NCBI GenBank assembly: GCA_024195585.1
Contig: SWBL01000008.1
Coordinates: 248,001-312,000 of the forward strand
DNA from: Aureobasidium sp. EXF-3400
Lineage: Eukaryota > Ascomycota > Dothideomycetes > Dothideales > Saccotheciaceae
Direction: 5' to 3'
Length of the DNA: 64,000 bases
Shown here: one piece after another, positions 22,477 through 40,607 of the stretch
Layout: each line of letters opens with the position of its first letter
Position numbering within the stretch: the stretch's first letter is position 1
Notes under the pieces: generated by a model
Told to the model about the DNA's origin: nothing
What the model saw: only the letters and a program-made list of their open reading frames with translations
The model's database searches: none
Position numbers and translations under genes: made by a program

Positions 22477-23036
22477 ATGTCCATCAAAAAGGGCAACATG
22501 GGCGGCACTCGCCGGTCCCCTCGAGGGGGCTGGCGAGATGCCTTAAACCGCATCGAGCACCGCGCAATGCGGGTTGCCTTTGCTCCCTCCCTCCCCGCCA
22601 CCACCACCATCGAGCCTCAGGCTCCTGTCGACTTCTCCTTCGGTGTAGGTTTCGTAACGACGAGATCTTCTGACGAGACACTCATGCATTGTTATAGCCT
22701 CCCTCGCCTCCCTCCTCGCCCCCACCCCCTCTCCCTCTCCCTGCTCGCGGCCCGGTTTTGGTAAGTCTTCTTGCTTGTCCTCTATCGGGATGTGGATCTG
22801 ATACTGATGTATTATATTAACAGCGCCGGTACTCTCCTCCTCCCTTGGGATGGAGAGATCCTCCTGCTCCTCCCCCCGCCCCTCGCCCTCGCGCCGCCAA
22901 CCTGGCTCTTGGGTTTGTGCCTGCTCTTCCGCTACCACCATGTGAGTTTGATCTCTTATATGTAATGATTCAAGAACAACATGCTAATGGTTCGATTGTA
23001 GGAGATGAGCAAGCAAAGAGAGGAAGCAAGGTCTGA
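22477..23036 (+). CDS. Doubtful proline/serine-rich small gene with several introns
   Basis: An ATG in good context (CCACAATGTCC) opens a frame starting MSIKKGNMGGTRRSP. Plausible introns are 22645-22697 and 22761-22823 (the second with a TACTGAT branch), giving a basic N-terminal part followed by Pro-rich sequence. A third possible intron is 22942-23001 (TGCTAAT branch). Different donor choices at 22643 or 22645 change the frame of the low-complexity exons, so the C-terminus cannot be fixed. Reading through without the third intron ends at 23036; using it ends the frame almost at once. No family is recognised. The splice signals support transcription more than they support a particular protein. 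Confidence 0.35.
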
Positions 23037-23731
23037 GGGACGTTAAACCATCCGACCACGGGTCGTTAAGCATGTACAAATCAACCTTTTTTCGTTTCTC
23101 CTCTCGATTGATATGTTTGCTCTTGTGTGCTTTGCTGTGATTATGAATTTCTGAGTACGTCGAATGGAACGATACAACAAGAGTGACCTTGTGTTTGTAC
23201 CTCGTCTCCGGCTTTATCATATCTCATCATGGAATGGCTGGAGGGTAAAAGAGTTCGTGACTTTCTACTGCTCTATTCCTCGTGTTAGTACTCCTGGAGA
23301 GCATGATTCTCATCTACAAAGTGTCTTCTCTATATATTGACATCCTGAAAGTATACTATAAAAATGCAAGAACTATTTTGGAATTCAGAAGAGTCCAAAG
23401 AAAGCTGCTTGATGAACTCCTCATGAAGTCCGTTTCACTGTATACAGACTAAATGTGGACACTCTTGTGCTTTTTGACTGCTGTTTTTTTCTACTGTTTG
23501 TTACGAGGAGAGCGTGCTTTCACGACGATGGTCTACAAGTTTTCTCGATCTCATCACATAAGGAAAGAGTAATCGACATTCTTCCTTGCGAGCTCTTGGA
23601 TGATAATCCTCCGACTACCTCTGCAAACCCTAAACACAAACTCCTTTGCTTCGCGTCATCTGAATACAGAAGCCTCTTCGACCCGCATAAAGTAAACTCC
23701 AGCCCAAAAGTACAGTAATCATATGCCCTTC
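23037..23731. other. Intergenic region, 695 bp
   Basis: AT-rich sequence lies between the 3' end of the doubtful gene and the SMC5 stop codon. It probably holds two converging 3' UTRs. I see no gene. Confidence 0.5.
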
Positions 23732-27258
<3,527 letters not shown>

Positions 27259-27516
27259 TTGCCGACGCGACAAAAAGTGGAAGGCGCGATCATTTCCGCA
27301 CTCAAGCACCTGCAATTCTACAACACTATAGCAGGGACGAACTGGTTGTGCTCAGCTAAAATTTGCTGAATAAATAATACGTCTGTCGAATCATGTGCAA
27401 GGCTCGTGTTTTCAAATGATGTCTATTCCATCCCAAACGCCTCTCAGTGGTATCATTGTGCATCCGTGAAACCCCTCATAAACCAACCAAAGCCATGGAC
27501 ATAATATCAAGCCTTC

Positions 27517-28544
27517 TCAATCATCGCCCGCGCTGTCGTTGTCGTCGACAAAACTTCCGTCGACACTTTCTTCACCAGCAATGCTGGTCTGTAAGCTTGC
27601 CGTACTGCCAACCCTCTGTAGCTTCATCCGTTTGCGTAGGGGCGTATTATCTTCATCGTCTCCGAGCTCGTCTCTTTCTCTCTTGTCCGTCTTTGAGTCT
27701 GACTTGCCGGGACGCTTTCCAAGCTTTGAGCCCTTTACGTCCTTCTTCATGCTTTCTTTGAGCCCCCTCTTGAGTACCTTCTTCCGCACACCTCCAGACT
27801 TGTCATCGTCTTCGTCCTCATCATCGTCTCCATTCTTTGAGCCACGCGAATTTGGTGTCGGTGTACCGCCTCTGCTGCCCAGCGGAGATGCTCCGTTCGC
27901 GTTGTTGAGACGAGCAGCTCTGGCACCTCTGCCTCCGATTCCGAGACACTTCTCCAGATGTTGGGCAAAGCGCGTAATGAGCAGACTTCGCTTGCATGAC
28001 GGACATGTGTGCCAGGGGATATATGTGCCGCCCTTGAGTCTTTCGCCGACCTTTGCAGCCTTCTTGTCAACGGGACCACCCGTGTTAGGTTGTTCTGCCG
28101 AAGGCGATGGAGGTGCAGTGCCGTTCTCCTTGGAAGCGTTTGATTCAGCCTTCATTCTCTCGCGCTCTTTCTTTGTCGGTGGCTTGTCGCTGCCAGCCAC
28201 AGGGAATGGATTGCCATAGATGTCGTGACCAGGTCGCGTTGACCAGGGAATATGTGTGCAGTATTGGATCTTCTTGGGAGGGTTTACGTTCGCTAGAGGA
28301 GGATCCAAAAGTCGTGGGAGATTACATGACGGACAGATGGGCAGCCCGGTGTTAGGGTCCACAGTTCGTAGAAGTAGTTTCTCGCGGCGATGGGTCTGGA
28401 GTACCAGATCATGGATGACTGTGTACAAGCAGTCATTGATGACACTTTGAGTCTGCTAGCTAGTGAGCACTGGTCTTTCTCGCTACATGTTCCAGCACAT
28501 ACCAAAGACCCAAGGTCGACTTTCGCATCCTGATCCGAAGACAT
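27517..28544 (-). CDS. SGF11: SAGA-associated factor 11 (deubiquitinase module subunit)
   Basis: Exon 28544-28503 (14 codons, MSSDQDAKVDLGSL) joins exon 28452-27517 across a 50-nt intron, giving 325 residues. The Sgf11-type C2HC zinc finger is CPSCKRSLLITRFAQHLEKC, about residues 161-180. A second Cys pair (ICPSCNLPRLLDPP) precedes it. The N-terminal helix (NDCLYTVIHDLVLQTHRREK) fits the part of Sgf11 that binds Sus1 in the SAGA deubiquitinase module, which removes ubiquitin from histone H2B. The protein is much longer than the 99-residue yeast Sgf11 because of an acidic and lysine-rich C-terminal tail, common in filamentous fungi. An in-frame ATG at 28577 could add 11 residues. Confidence 0.85.
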
Positions 28545-29001
28545 TGCCTCCGTGGTCGCTCCTAGGGGCCAGTGCACCGGCTGAGAGGCGTAGTTCGTGT
28601 TTCAACAGCAGACAGCCTCGTCCCGTCCACCCAGTAAGCTCCCCTGGTGCGCAAAGATAGAACGATGATGGTTGTCCGACAAGTTGCAAGTCGCAGCTAC
28701 AAGACCGCCGGCCCACCTGCCGGCTATTCTTGACCGAACCCCAGATGCCAGTTTTAGTTCCCGTCATCGCGTGTGGGGATCGCTTTTCTGTGCAAGCATG
28801 TGAACAGGGCCTGGTGTCAAGAGAAAGAAATCATTTACATTCGAAATCATGACATTCTACATATATGCCCATCCAATCTAGGTGGCCAAGCTCATCAGAA
28901 TGCCCGTCTCCCACGCTGTCTTCCGACCCACTAACTTCTATGTACGCAAAACAGAGAACGCCTGGTATTGTTACACGAATCATTACCCCAAAGTCTGTTC
29001 A
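28545..29001. other. Intergenic region, 457 bp
   Basis: This is the promoter of SGF11 together with the 3' UTR of ARG5,6, both on the minus strand. Frames seen here are shadows or too short. No other element was noticed. Confidence 0.5.
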
Positions 29002-31805
<2,804 letters not shown>

Positions 31806-32356
31806 AGCGAGGTCTTTGTTTCGGGTTGGGGGTCGGTAGAATAAGGATCACACGCCGTCCAACATGCAGCAACCCAATGAGTATAAGAAGAAAAGCACAG
31901 CGGTTCGCTTTGCAAAGGACAAGAAAGTCACAATGCCCAGGATACGTGCGGATCCTTTGGTTGACGCCGATGTTCGGGCCTGCGGCGGCTGTAACTCATC
32001 GCTCACCCAGATTTTACTTATCAATCTAATCTGATTTTTTTTTGACGTGCCCCTCATGCACGACTCGTGCGCCTTGCTGGGGCATGGCTCTTCATTTCAT
32101 CCTTGTTGTCTTCGCTTTACGATCCTCCCTCGACTAGATCAAGATATTATATTGCAAAGAGTCATACAGAAGCAACGCTGCTTGATGTTGGTGCTTTGTC
32201 ATACAAAACATTACTACCTCATGTCTGTTTCTATATATTACATTCTATCAAATATCCACTTATGTGCAAATGCAATCGACCTTGGCCGACATCAAGAGCC
32301 TCCACCAATAACGCCTTCGCTGAATCAGATTTTATGCAGTTTTTGACATGTTCTGT
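31806..32356. other. Intergenic region, 551 bp
   Basis: This holds the ARG5,6 promoter and the 3' UTR of the MFS gene. A run of nine T lies at about 32034-32043. I see no coding sequence beyond a plus-strand shadow frame. Confidence 0.5.
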
Positions 32357-34129
32357 TTACACTTCCTCTTCGTCAGATGAAGCGTCATCGTCGTCGTCAC
32401 TCTCGTCCCAGCCCTCAGCCTCGAGACTCGATGATCGAATCCCGAAACTCAAAGCGAAGCCTAAAAGACTGATACCGCCGAAAATTCCAAAGGCAAGAGC
32501 TTCACCCTTGGGCTGCACATGTGTTGCTGCAGTGAACAACGACCCAGAAATGAAGGGTCCAGCTGCACGTCCGGCTGCTGAAAGAGTTTGTGCAAGTCCA
32601 TTCAGCGTACCCAATACTCCGTGGTTTGGCGCTGAGTTTGTGATCTGTCCATGGTTAGCATTTAATACCAGGATATTGAAAATTCATAATCTTACCAGAA
32701 GTAGTGCACTGGTGAGACCGCCGACTGCTGCCACAGTCTTGATTACAAGCACTCCTCCAAGTTCAATCCACAACCAAACTTTTCCCGCTTGTGTATCATG
32801 TCCAGATCCGTCCTTGCCATCCCTGTACCCTACCCAGGGCATAAGCAGGAATGCAATGACGAAGCCTAACAAGCCAACGCGATAGGTCATCTTGTTTCCA
32901 ACCTTTTCGCGCAGCTTACCGAAGATGCCTACTTGAAAGACGATAGTGACAAGTCCAGCAAAGCCCAGCGATAGACCAATCTCTTCGGGTGATAAGCCAC
33001 GACCTGTGGGAGGTACTGCTTGCGCGAAGATAGGGTATAGCGAGTTGTATGAAATGTTTGACAGCTGGAAGATGAGGAAGGTGATAAGGAGGAGGATGGT
33101 GTCACGGTTGAAAACAGCAGAGCTGCTAAGTGTTTCATGGTTGCCAGTACCCAGAAGATGAGTAGATTCACCATCGCTCTCTTCGTCAGTGCTGTCCTCT
33201 TCGATACCATCACTTCGAGCATTAGCAGCTGAGTTAGTACCTTGCTCACGGCGTCTGACGTACGAAGGCTTGGTAGCATTGCCAGTGAATTGCCAAAGCC
33301 ATGCAAAGAGGTTAGACACTCGCTTTTTGAGAGGCGGCAGATCCTTGGCTTGTTCTAGAGACTCTTCAAGGAATATCAAAGTAAGGACGAAATCGATAAG
33401 CAGGACACCAGCGCTGAGCACATTTGGAGCCAGGTAAGGGTATGGGTTCGGCTTGCCACTCCAAGGAATGGTCTCGAACACAAGCAATCCGCCGACCAAA
33501 GGACCTGTAATACCGCCAATGCCGTAGACAACGGGAAGATAGGTGAAGGCTCTACTTTGGTTGCTTCGATCAGTGATCTCGCCTAGACAAGTGCTGATCA
33601 CACCCTGGTTTCCATTGACCAAGCCCATCAGTGTCTGAGCGAAGATAGCCTGCCACAAGGTTCGGCTGAAGCCAAAGATCACAAAGCAGCAGGCAGTCAA
33701 CAAAGTACCTATAAGTACGACGGGCTTTCTGCCAATTTTATCGCTAAGCCAGCCCCAGAAGAAATTGGTAGCGAATTGTGCCAGAGCGAAGCTCGAGGCT
33801 ATCAAGCCGACGTACAAGCCAACTTGGCCATCTTTGACCTCGGGAAAAGTGGAAGCCATTGCGGGCAGGTAAGGTGAGATCGAGTTTAGGGCAGTCTGCT
33901 CGGCTAGGGCTATAACGGCAAGTATGGCCAATTGGGCCTTGGGTAGCGGTGTCTCATCGTGAGTGTCGTCTTGCTGTCCGGACTGAGAATCGGCGTGGAT
34001 GTTGGACGATGAGGGGTTGGGCGAAGTGGGAGGTTTCCCACGCGATGTGGGCGGCGGAGTCGGGAATGTCTGATAATGTAATGTTGATGATTGTCTCTGC
34101 TGCAGCGCAGGCTTGGGAGCGCGTGCCAT
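32357..34129 (-). CDS. Major facilitator superfamily transporter, TetA/ZIF1-like
   Basis: Exons 34129-32696 and 32644-32357 (51-nt intron) encode 573 residues with about twelve hydrophobic segments. The MFS signature after helix 2 is GWLSDKIGRKPV. A central cytosolic loop of roughly 80 residues is acidic and Ser-rich (EEDSTDEESDGES), and the C-terminus ends in an acidic run (ESDDDDDASSDEEEV). The overall pattern resembles yeast YCR023C and plant zinc-induced-facilitator-like carriers. The substrate is unknown. The N-terminus is a long Ser/Pro-rich cytosolic tail of about 60 residues. No toxin or metabolite cluster adjoins it, so a housekeeping or vacuolar role is possible. Confidence 0.87.
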
Positions 34130-34644
34130 CGAAAGGCGTAGAGGGAGGGTAGCGAAGAGTTGAAGCCTCGTGCGCTTCAGAGTCGCGCAAGGCGGAGTAG
34201 GTGGTAGACGGTGAGACGGATTGTGAAAATGTCAATGTTTTCCAAGATGCACGCGAGAGGTTGCAACTTGCAGATGCCTTGTGCCTGCAGAAAGTCGATC
34301 GTTTTTCCACCACCATCCGCGCCGACGTTGCGGTGACGCACGCAAGCATCCCCGCTTTCGGCCTCCTGCCACCTTCCTAAATTGGTCGCCGTCCCTATAG
34401 AGTATCTACAAGTCAAGGACATGAACATGCACTTTCACTTCAAGCATAGTTAGACGAGATAAGACGAGCAGAGAGCAGAAACACCATCTACATGGTGCAA
34501 AAATTGAGAGGCGATATGTGCCTGACAGCTGAATATACAAATCCCCATGAACGCCTCGCTATGCTGCACAGCATACTATCTCAATGCCAGATGCTTGTGT
34601 AGTCGTACAAACGTCAAATCATGTCTAAGCATCAGACAAAGTTT
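34130..34644. other. Intergenic region, 515 bp
   Basis: This holds the MFS promoter and the 3' UTR of the MRS2-type gene. No motif or gene stands out. Confidence 0.5.
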
Positions 34645-36328
34645 CTAGAGCGGCTCTGTAGAGCCTTCCTGCATCTTGCTCATCCTCTGGTCTTGTTTCC
34701 AGCGCACAGTCCGATCGACTCTGCTTTCGCCAGACAGCTGACTTTGAGGATCAATCTCTCTCCAGCTACCCCGACCACGACGACCTGAGTTTTCTGGCGA
34801 AAGACTGCCGCTTTCGCCCCACATGCTGAGTCTCTGTACCTTTCGAAGCTTCCTCAAGCCCCAGACAATAGCAGCCATACAGAAGACGCCGCAAGAGATG
34901 CTGACCAGTGGGAACCCAAAGTCACTCTCTTCGATGAAGTTCTTCAAGTTCATGCCGTACAGACCAGCGAAGAAGGTACCCACACCAATACCAAGTGCCA
35001 GAATTGTGAATTGTAGATCCAAGAGCATCAGCGAGTTGCGGTTGGCATCCAAAATAGCTTTGACGCTGTTCCAGTTGTCAGTCAGAATTCGATGACCCGG
35101 TCCTTGACCAAGACTTACATTTCTTCGGTATTGCGAATGTTGCTAACCAAGTTGCTGCTCGCCTGCACAATCTCGTCGCACACCTTGTGGTAGGACTCGA
35201 GCAACATCTCAACTTCAGTATGGTCATCCTCTTCGCGTGTCACACCGTTCGCCTTCTCGGTCAGGTACATATCAGAAAGATCATCGTCTGCCTCGAGAAG
35301 GTCATCGATGGCATCACGAACTAAGCGTGCTTTCTGCTCGAATGTGCCCAACTTCTTCGAGTAGATCAACAAGTGACGCAGCTTATTGCGGTCGATATCT
35401 TCTTCCAGCTCTCTCAAGACTTGTACAACAGGTTCGCGCACACCTTCAAATTCTCCTTCGAGCGCAGAGGTGACGCTTATGAGAACAGCTTCAAGCGCGC
35501 GAAACTCGTACGGCAGAGTGTTGGCAGATCGGCCTTCTCGTAGCTGAAGCTTGCCTTCCAGGTCGTACATGAATATTGACTGAGTATGTGAGTCGGTCGT
35601 TCCATATGCGTCAAAAACTAGAACACGGTTGTGGTTGATCAGGCAGCTTATGTGCAGGATTTTTATAAGGATAGCCGAAGGGCGTACGAGAATATGTGGC
35701 AGGGAAGCGGAATCGATTTTTCGAAGGTCGCGAGGAAGAAGGCCACACTACCAGGCATGATAGTCAGCTGGCAATCTGGAACATGGTTCATGTGAAGTGG
35801 TACCTTAGCTATCAGCTCGCTCTTCTTGAAGGCGCCGTTGACCAATGTGACTTTGCCATCGCCATCAAACTCTGTACATCGCATCCTAAGCTCATTTGTC
35901 GGCTTGACAATACGCCCCAAGCTCGCAGCTCCTGCATCGTCGAGTAGTCTAGGCAGTGGTGGGAGGTCGTTTGGCTGTAAAGGAGCCGTCTTCTTTGGCC
36001 GAGCGTGTTGCCATGGCCTTTGCCATCTCGACCTCGTCGCACTGTTCCAGAATCCACGGCATGATGGGGATGACGCTTGCTGTTCCACTACTCTCGAGGA
36101 GATTCTACGTTGCAAAGTCGTCAAAAGGTGCGTTCGCGCAGTGTCGGACGTAGCATGGTGATGATTTCGACGGGCTTGCGAGTGCGATGCAAGAAACGGT
36201 AGACACTCGGCTTGTATCCTCAGAAATTTCAAGACTGCAGGTGACGGCACGGGCGCTCGTACGAGCGACAGCGCTTGCATGTTCTGTCTGTGGCTGATAT
36301 TATTGATCCTGTCTTCGCATGCGAACAA
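34645..36328 (-). CDS. MRS2: MRS2-type CorA magnesium channel, mitochondrial inner membrane
   Basis: Three exons, 36328-35804, 35747-35119 and 35065-34645 (introns of 56 and 53 nt), encode 524 residues. The N-terminus is basic and Ser-rich, as for mitochondrial import. The family segment LLPRDLRKID, then LPHILVRPSAIL, bridges the first intron. A helical domain leads to the first transmembrane helix with the selectivity motif YGMNLKNF and a second helix. The channel carries Mg2+ into the matrix, where it supports group II intron splicing and general metabolism. Start 36328 or 36280 (MQALSLVRAP) is possible. The C-terminal tail of about 70 residues is hydrophilic. I infer the inner-membrane form because of the presequence-like N-terminus. 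Confidence 0.92.
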
Positions 36329-37714
36329 TCTTTTCGTTCATGTCAAATCGCGACGACGTCAGACAGCTGCTTGGCAGCCTCTCGTGTTGGCCAAGTCACC
36401 TTGGTGACCTGATCACCCTGCTCGAGATCTCGAATACACAATAGATAAGTTCGAACGACGCAGTTCAAACTATCCGGCTAGATACTTGTTGCCCTCGCTT
36501 GTGTTGTCTCTATCTGTACATCTTTTTTGAAATGGATATCATCTTATCAAGATTCTTTTTGAGAGCCTCGTCGTTGTCATGATTTTGCGAATCTATCCTC
36601 CAAAGTCAACGCAGGATGACATCAGTGTCGTGATTTGAGCCATCCAGAGAGAAAGCATTGTCCAATCTACAGTATTCTTCATAATGTGTCATGCGTGTTG
36701 ATTCAACAATCACCGCATACGTGGTACATATCCTCATCGCTACCGGAAGCACCTCCATATCGACCGCTAACACGCTTGATGTCAATATCGGGAGAATGCA
36801 AGCAGATTGAAAGCCTCCGAAGCAAGTCCGGGTTTGCTTTGTTGACTGGTTATTCACGTTTTTCTGAACGTGGACTGTAAGTTCATAAATCGATACGGTA
36901 TACATTGTCGGACAATAAAACATGTGTTTGTCGAGACTGCAAGATAAATTCGACCATTTCACGTGGCTGCCCACGCGGCAAGGGCGCCACACAACCCTGG
37001 TGGCGCACGTTAGTGTGTGAGACAGATGCCCAGAAACATCGTCAGAGATCGCGGGCTTCGTGCATCGGTGAGATTCAACCACGATGCACAACGATCTACG
37101 ACCAACGCTGCATCTGGCCTCGATCTAGGTTGAAGACTACAGTGTGTCGGGACTTGAGCTGCACACATATTACCCGAAGCGTAAGTTGCTTAAGATGGAA
37201 ATGTCCGCAGGGCCCCTCTGTCCGCCCAACAACCATGTCATGGCTCCCATGAGAAATCTCTCCGATCGCACCAACCCTCTCGTGTCTCTTCAGATCAGAT
37301 TCACCATTCCTCTTTCAGACGAAGTTCACCCCGTTTTCCGGTACTCAAGCGTTGCCGGTTGTTGTTTGGATCTTGATGCTCTGCTATTCTGCGGTCATGT
37401 TGGTCCATGTTCGCTTTTCGCTTTCCTCGCGAGCACCAAGTCTTCTCCTTGAGACTGATGACATATGCTCGCTCGCCTCACAACATTTTAGCATACTCTA
37501 TCGATAAATCGTTCGCCATGTCCTAACGGATGACATCGTTGTTTTTGGGAAGCACATACTCAGCGCTAGCTTTTCGATACTCTGAATCACTTAATATCAT
37601 TTCGATCTTTCCGACAACGTTCTTGTTCGCTTTTTTGCGGCAAAACATCTAGCACGCCGCATCTTGTGTCTTCGAGATCACTTGCGCATTCTACACAGCA
37701 TACGACAACAGAAC
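36329..37714. promoter_or_regulatory. Divergent promoter region between MRS2 and CRY-DASH, 1.39 kb
   Basis: This long spacer holds the leaders of both genes. A Cys-rich 161-codon frame on the minus strand (36606-37091) has no family motif and is probably incidental. I found no definite light-response element by eye. Confidence 0.45.
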
Positions 37715-39621
37715 ATGTCCTCCAAAGCACGCGTTCTCATCTACGTGCTGCGCCGCGACTTACGACTTGCCGACAATCCCATATTCCACGAGGTGTCACG
37801 ACTCTTCCAACAATCCCAGCACCCGTTCACACATTTTCTTCCTGTCTACACGTTTCCGGCCAACCAGCTCGAGGTCTCTGGCTTCATACCTGAATCCTCC
37901 AACAAGTCGCCATACCCAGAAGCTAGAGCCCCAGTCAGTGGTTTCTGGCGATGTGGTAAACTCAGGGCCAAGTTTCTGGCAGAAAGTGTATGGGACCTGA
38001 AGAAGGACTTGGAAAGAGTTGGCAGTGACCTTCAAGTACGAGTCGGTACCGTGCACGATGCGGTTCAAAGTATACTTCAAGATTACAAGGACCACAAAGA
38101 GGTGGAAATTACAGGTGTCTGGATGACCAACGAGGAAGGCGTTGAAGAAAAGAGGGAGGAGAAGGATGTCAGGAAGCTTTGCAAAGAGTTCAACTCGGAG
38201 TTCAAGCTTTGGGTAGACGAGAAATATCTTGTGGACGAGTATGTATACGCTGTGGAGTCGTTGTTCGGACGTTGCAGAGCTAACATGGATCTTGTAGTCG
38301 CGATATTCCATTCAAAGACCCGAGTCAGTTGAACGATGTGTTCACTGCATACAGAAAGACCGTGGAGCCTCTGAGATCTGCGCCACGCAAGACTCTCCCA
38401 GCGCCTGAAACCCTGCCACCTCTCCCAACCCATATTCCCGCACAATCCGAGCCCTTTGAGATCCCGGACTCTCTGGAAGGCATCATATCAGCTCTAAGCA
38501 AGCCACTTGGAGACGATCTCGGCATCTCAAACGTGGCGAAATGGCCTAAAGGAGCAGAATCCGCGCATCCGTATGGGGGTGGTTCTAAATCAGGACACGA
38601 GCGCATCGACCATCTCATTGAGAGCGGCAGTATGACAGCATACAAAGACACCCGCAACGGGCTGTTAGGCGAGGACTTTAGCACAAAACTATCGGCATGG
38701 TTAGCGCTTGGGTGCTTCACAGCACGTCAAGTACACTGGAAGTTGGTCGATTTCGAAGACGGCAAGACGCCGCTAGGAAAAGACGCGCCGGGATACGGCA
38801 AGGGTGAGAACAAGGGCACAGCCGCTGTTCGCTTCGAGCTCTTATGGCGAGACTACATGCGCCTGTGCACGCGTAAATTCGGGCCTCGCCTGTTTCACGT
38901 AGAGGGCTTCAGGAACGACCAGAGTGCATCGTGGAAGTACATCTCTAGCCCCTTCAGCGATTCAACCGACAAGAAGAATAAGGGTGGCAGCAACGACGAT
39001 GCCACTGCGGCAGCTGTGTTGCGCTTTGTCACCGGCAGAACCGGAACTGGACTGATAGATGCCAGTCAACGCGAACTCTTCTTGACTGGATACACCTCGA
39101 ACCGCGCAAGACAAAACGTTGCAAGTTACCTATCCAAACATCTAGGAGTGGACTGGCGCATTGGCGCTGAGTGGTATGAGTGCAACTTGATTGACTACGA
39201 TCTTTCAAACAACTGGGGAAACTGGCAATACGTAGCTGGCGTAGGCAACGACCCTCGCGGCGAATCGCGCGTCTTCAATCCCGTGAAGCAAGCTCTGGAC
39301 TACGACTCACAAGGCGAGTACATCCGGACATGGGTTGAAGAACTCAGGGACGTTAAAGTTGGCTCCCAAAGCCAGGGAACGCAAGACCCACAAAACTTGA
39401 TGGGCGTCTTCCAAGCATGGAGACTGCCTGAGGAAGAGAAGAAGAGATTGAGCATACAATCCGTAGAGTGGGTACAGAAGCCTCTGGTGAAGATTGACTT
39501 CTCGCTCAACAGACGAGGTGGTGGTAGCAAGCGTGGTCGGGGTAATGGACGTGGTGGGCGTGGAGGAGGTCGTGGAGGAAGAAACGAGAAAAGAAGTACG
39601 CCTGAGAAGGGACATGCATAA
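37715..39621 (+). CDS. DASH-type cryptochrome / photolyase with RGG-rich tail
   Basis: Exons 37715-38238 and 38298-39621 (59-nt intron) encode 615 residues. The antenna-binding domain opens with VLIYVLRRDLRLADNP. The FAD domain holds WLALGCFTARQVHW, RFELLWRDYMRL, TGRTGTGLIDASQREL, GYTSNRARQNVASYL and DYDLSNNWGNWQYVAGVGNDPR, all typical of CRY-DASH. These proteins repair or bind UV-damaged single-stranded DNA and can act as blue-light receptors. After the catalytic domain there is a glycine/arginine tail (about residues 575-605, RGG and GRGG repeats), as found in RNA-binding proteins. The start at 37715 is preferred over 37664 because homology begins immediately after it. Confidence 0.93.
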
Positions 39622-40607
39622 GTGCATGTTGTAAGCTATTCACCAATGACAAAAACCATTCTTACAATTTCAACGACAATGCCTTCCCAAAAACTTGCGT
39701 CTACTCCTTAAATGACCACATCTGACGCGTTCCTCAGCTAGTTAAAATCGATTTGGCTTATGGTGGTTCCAGACCAGTCCTGCCAGATCTCTGGTCATCG
39801 TTCTCCCAATGAGACACACTTGGAGCAACCAGACGAGCACTGGTTTAGAGATATCAGAGATCCAATTGCTCGTATAAGCATATCTTACAGATAGAGTCGT
39901 GCTTCGTAGCCTTCGTTGTAGGACCAACTCAGAGCTATGATGGACATAACGACGGAGTTAGTAGAAAGCATTAGAGCTGTGGAGTCAGTCGCCTCAGACG
40001 GCATGACAGCGTGGGGCAAGGAAACACAATCGTGCTACCACTTTGACATCGAGAAACATACTCCCCTCGGATTGGGTAAATCAGCGACGTGGGGCGTTTC
40101 TCCAACCACACATAAATTAGCACCGAAACTTCAAAGCAACATAACAACCTCAAAGTATGGGATAAAAAATAGTTGAAAAGAAGCAACTACTTAATTAGTA
40201 TGTGCAGAGCAACATGCAAGTCTCACGATCCGAATAGGCCTGTTCTTCGTTGAGATATAGCAAGACGAAGATGTTGAGTTAGTGGATGCAGGTAACACCC
40301 TGACCCACCCTCGCCAATTATCCCCGGCCGCACCGAGTAGAAAACATCTCCAGCAGAGCCATTAGGCAGCCAAATAACGAAGAGTCTTCATCGTCCTTCG
40401 AATACGGTTCAGCGTATTGATTTGAATGTCAGCAGCGTATTCGGGACCGCGGGATCCGGATCACCTCATGATGGATGCAAGCCGCGCGGAGACGGGAAAC
40501 GTCGAGTCTCGTCATAGCTTGGCCCTATTACGCTGACATTCTGTCTTCTCTGAAGTATTTAGGCAGCCAGACTGCTGCTGTTTGAGAGATTCACATTCAT
40601 CGCAAAA
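39622..40607. other. Intergenic region, 986 bp
   Basis: This holds the CRY-DASH 3' UTR and the promoter of the fasciclin gene. GC-rich patches near 40324 and 40448-40465 could be regulator sites. No gene was found. Confidence 0.45.

Noticed and set aside
27539..28219. 226-codon plus-strand frame inside SGF11
   Set aside because: Ser/Leu-rich shadow of the acidic and lysine-rich tail on the other strand.
36606..37091. 161-codon Cys-rich minus-strand frame between MRS2 and CRY-DASH
   Set aside because: No signal peptide, family motif or conserved Cys pattern; lies in a divergent promoter region.
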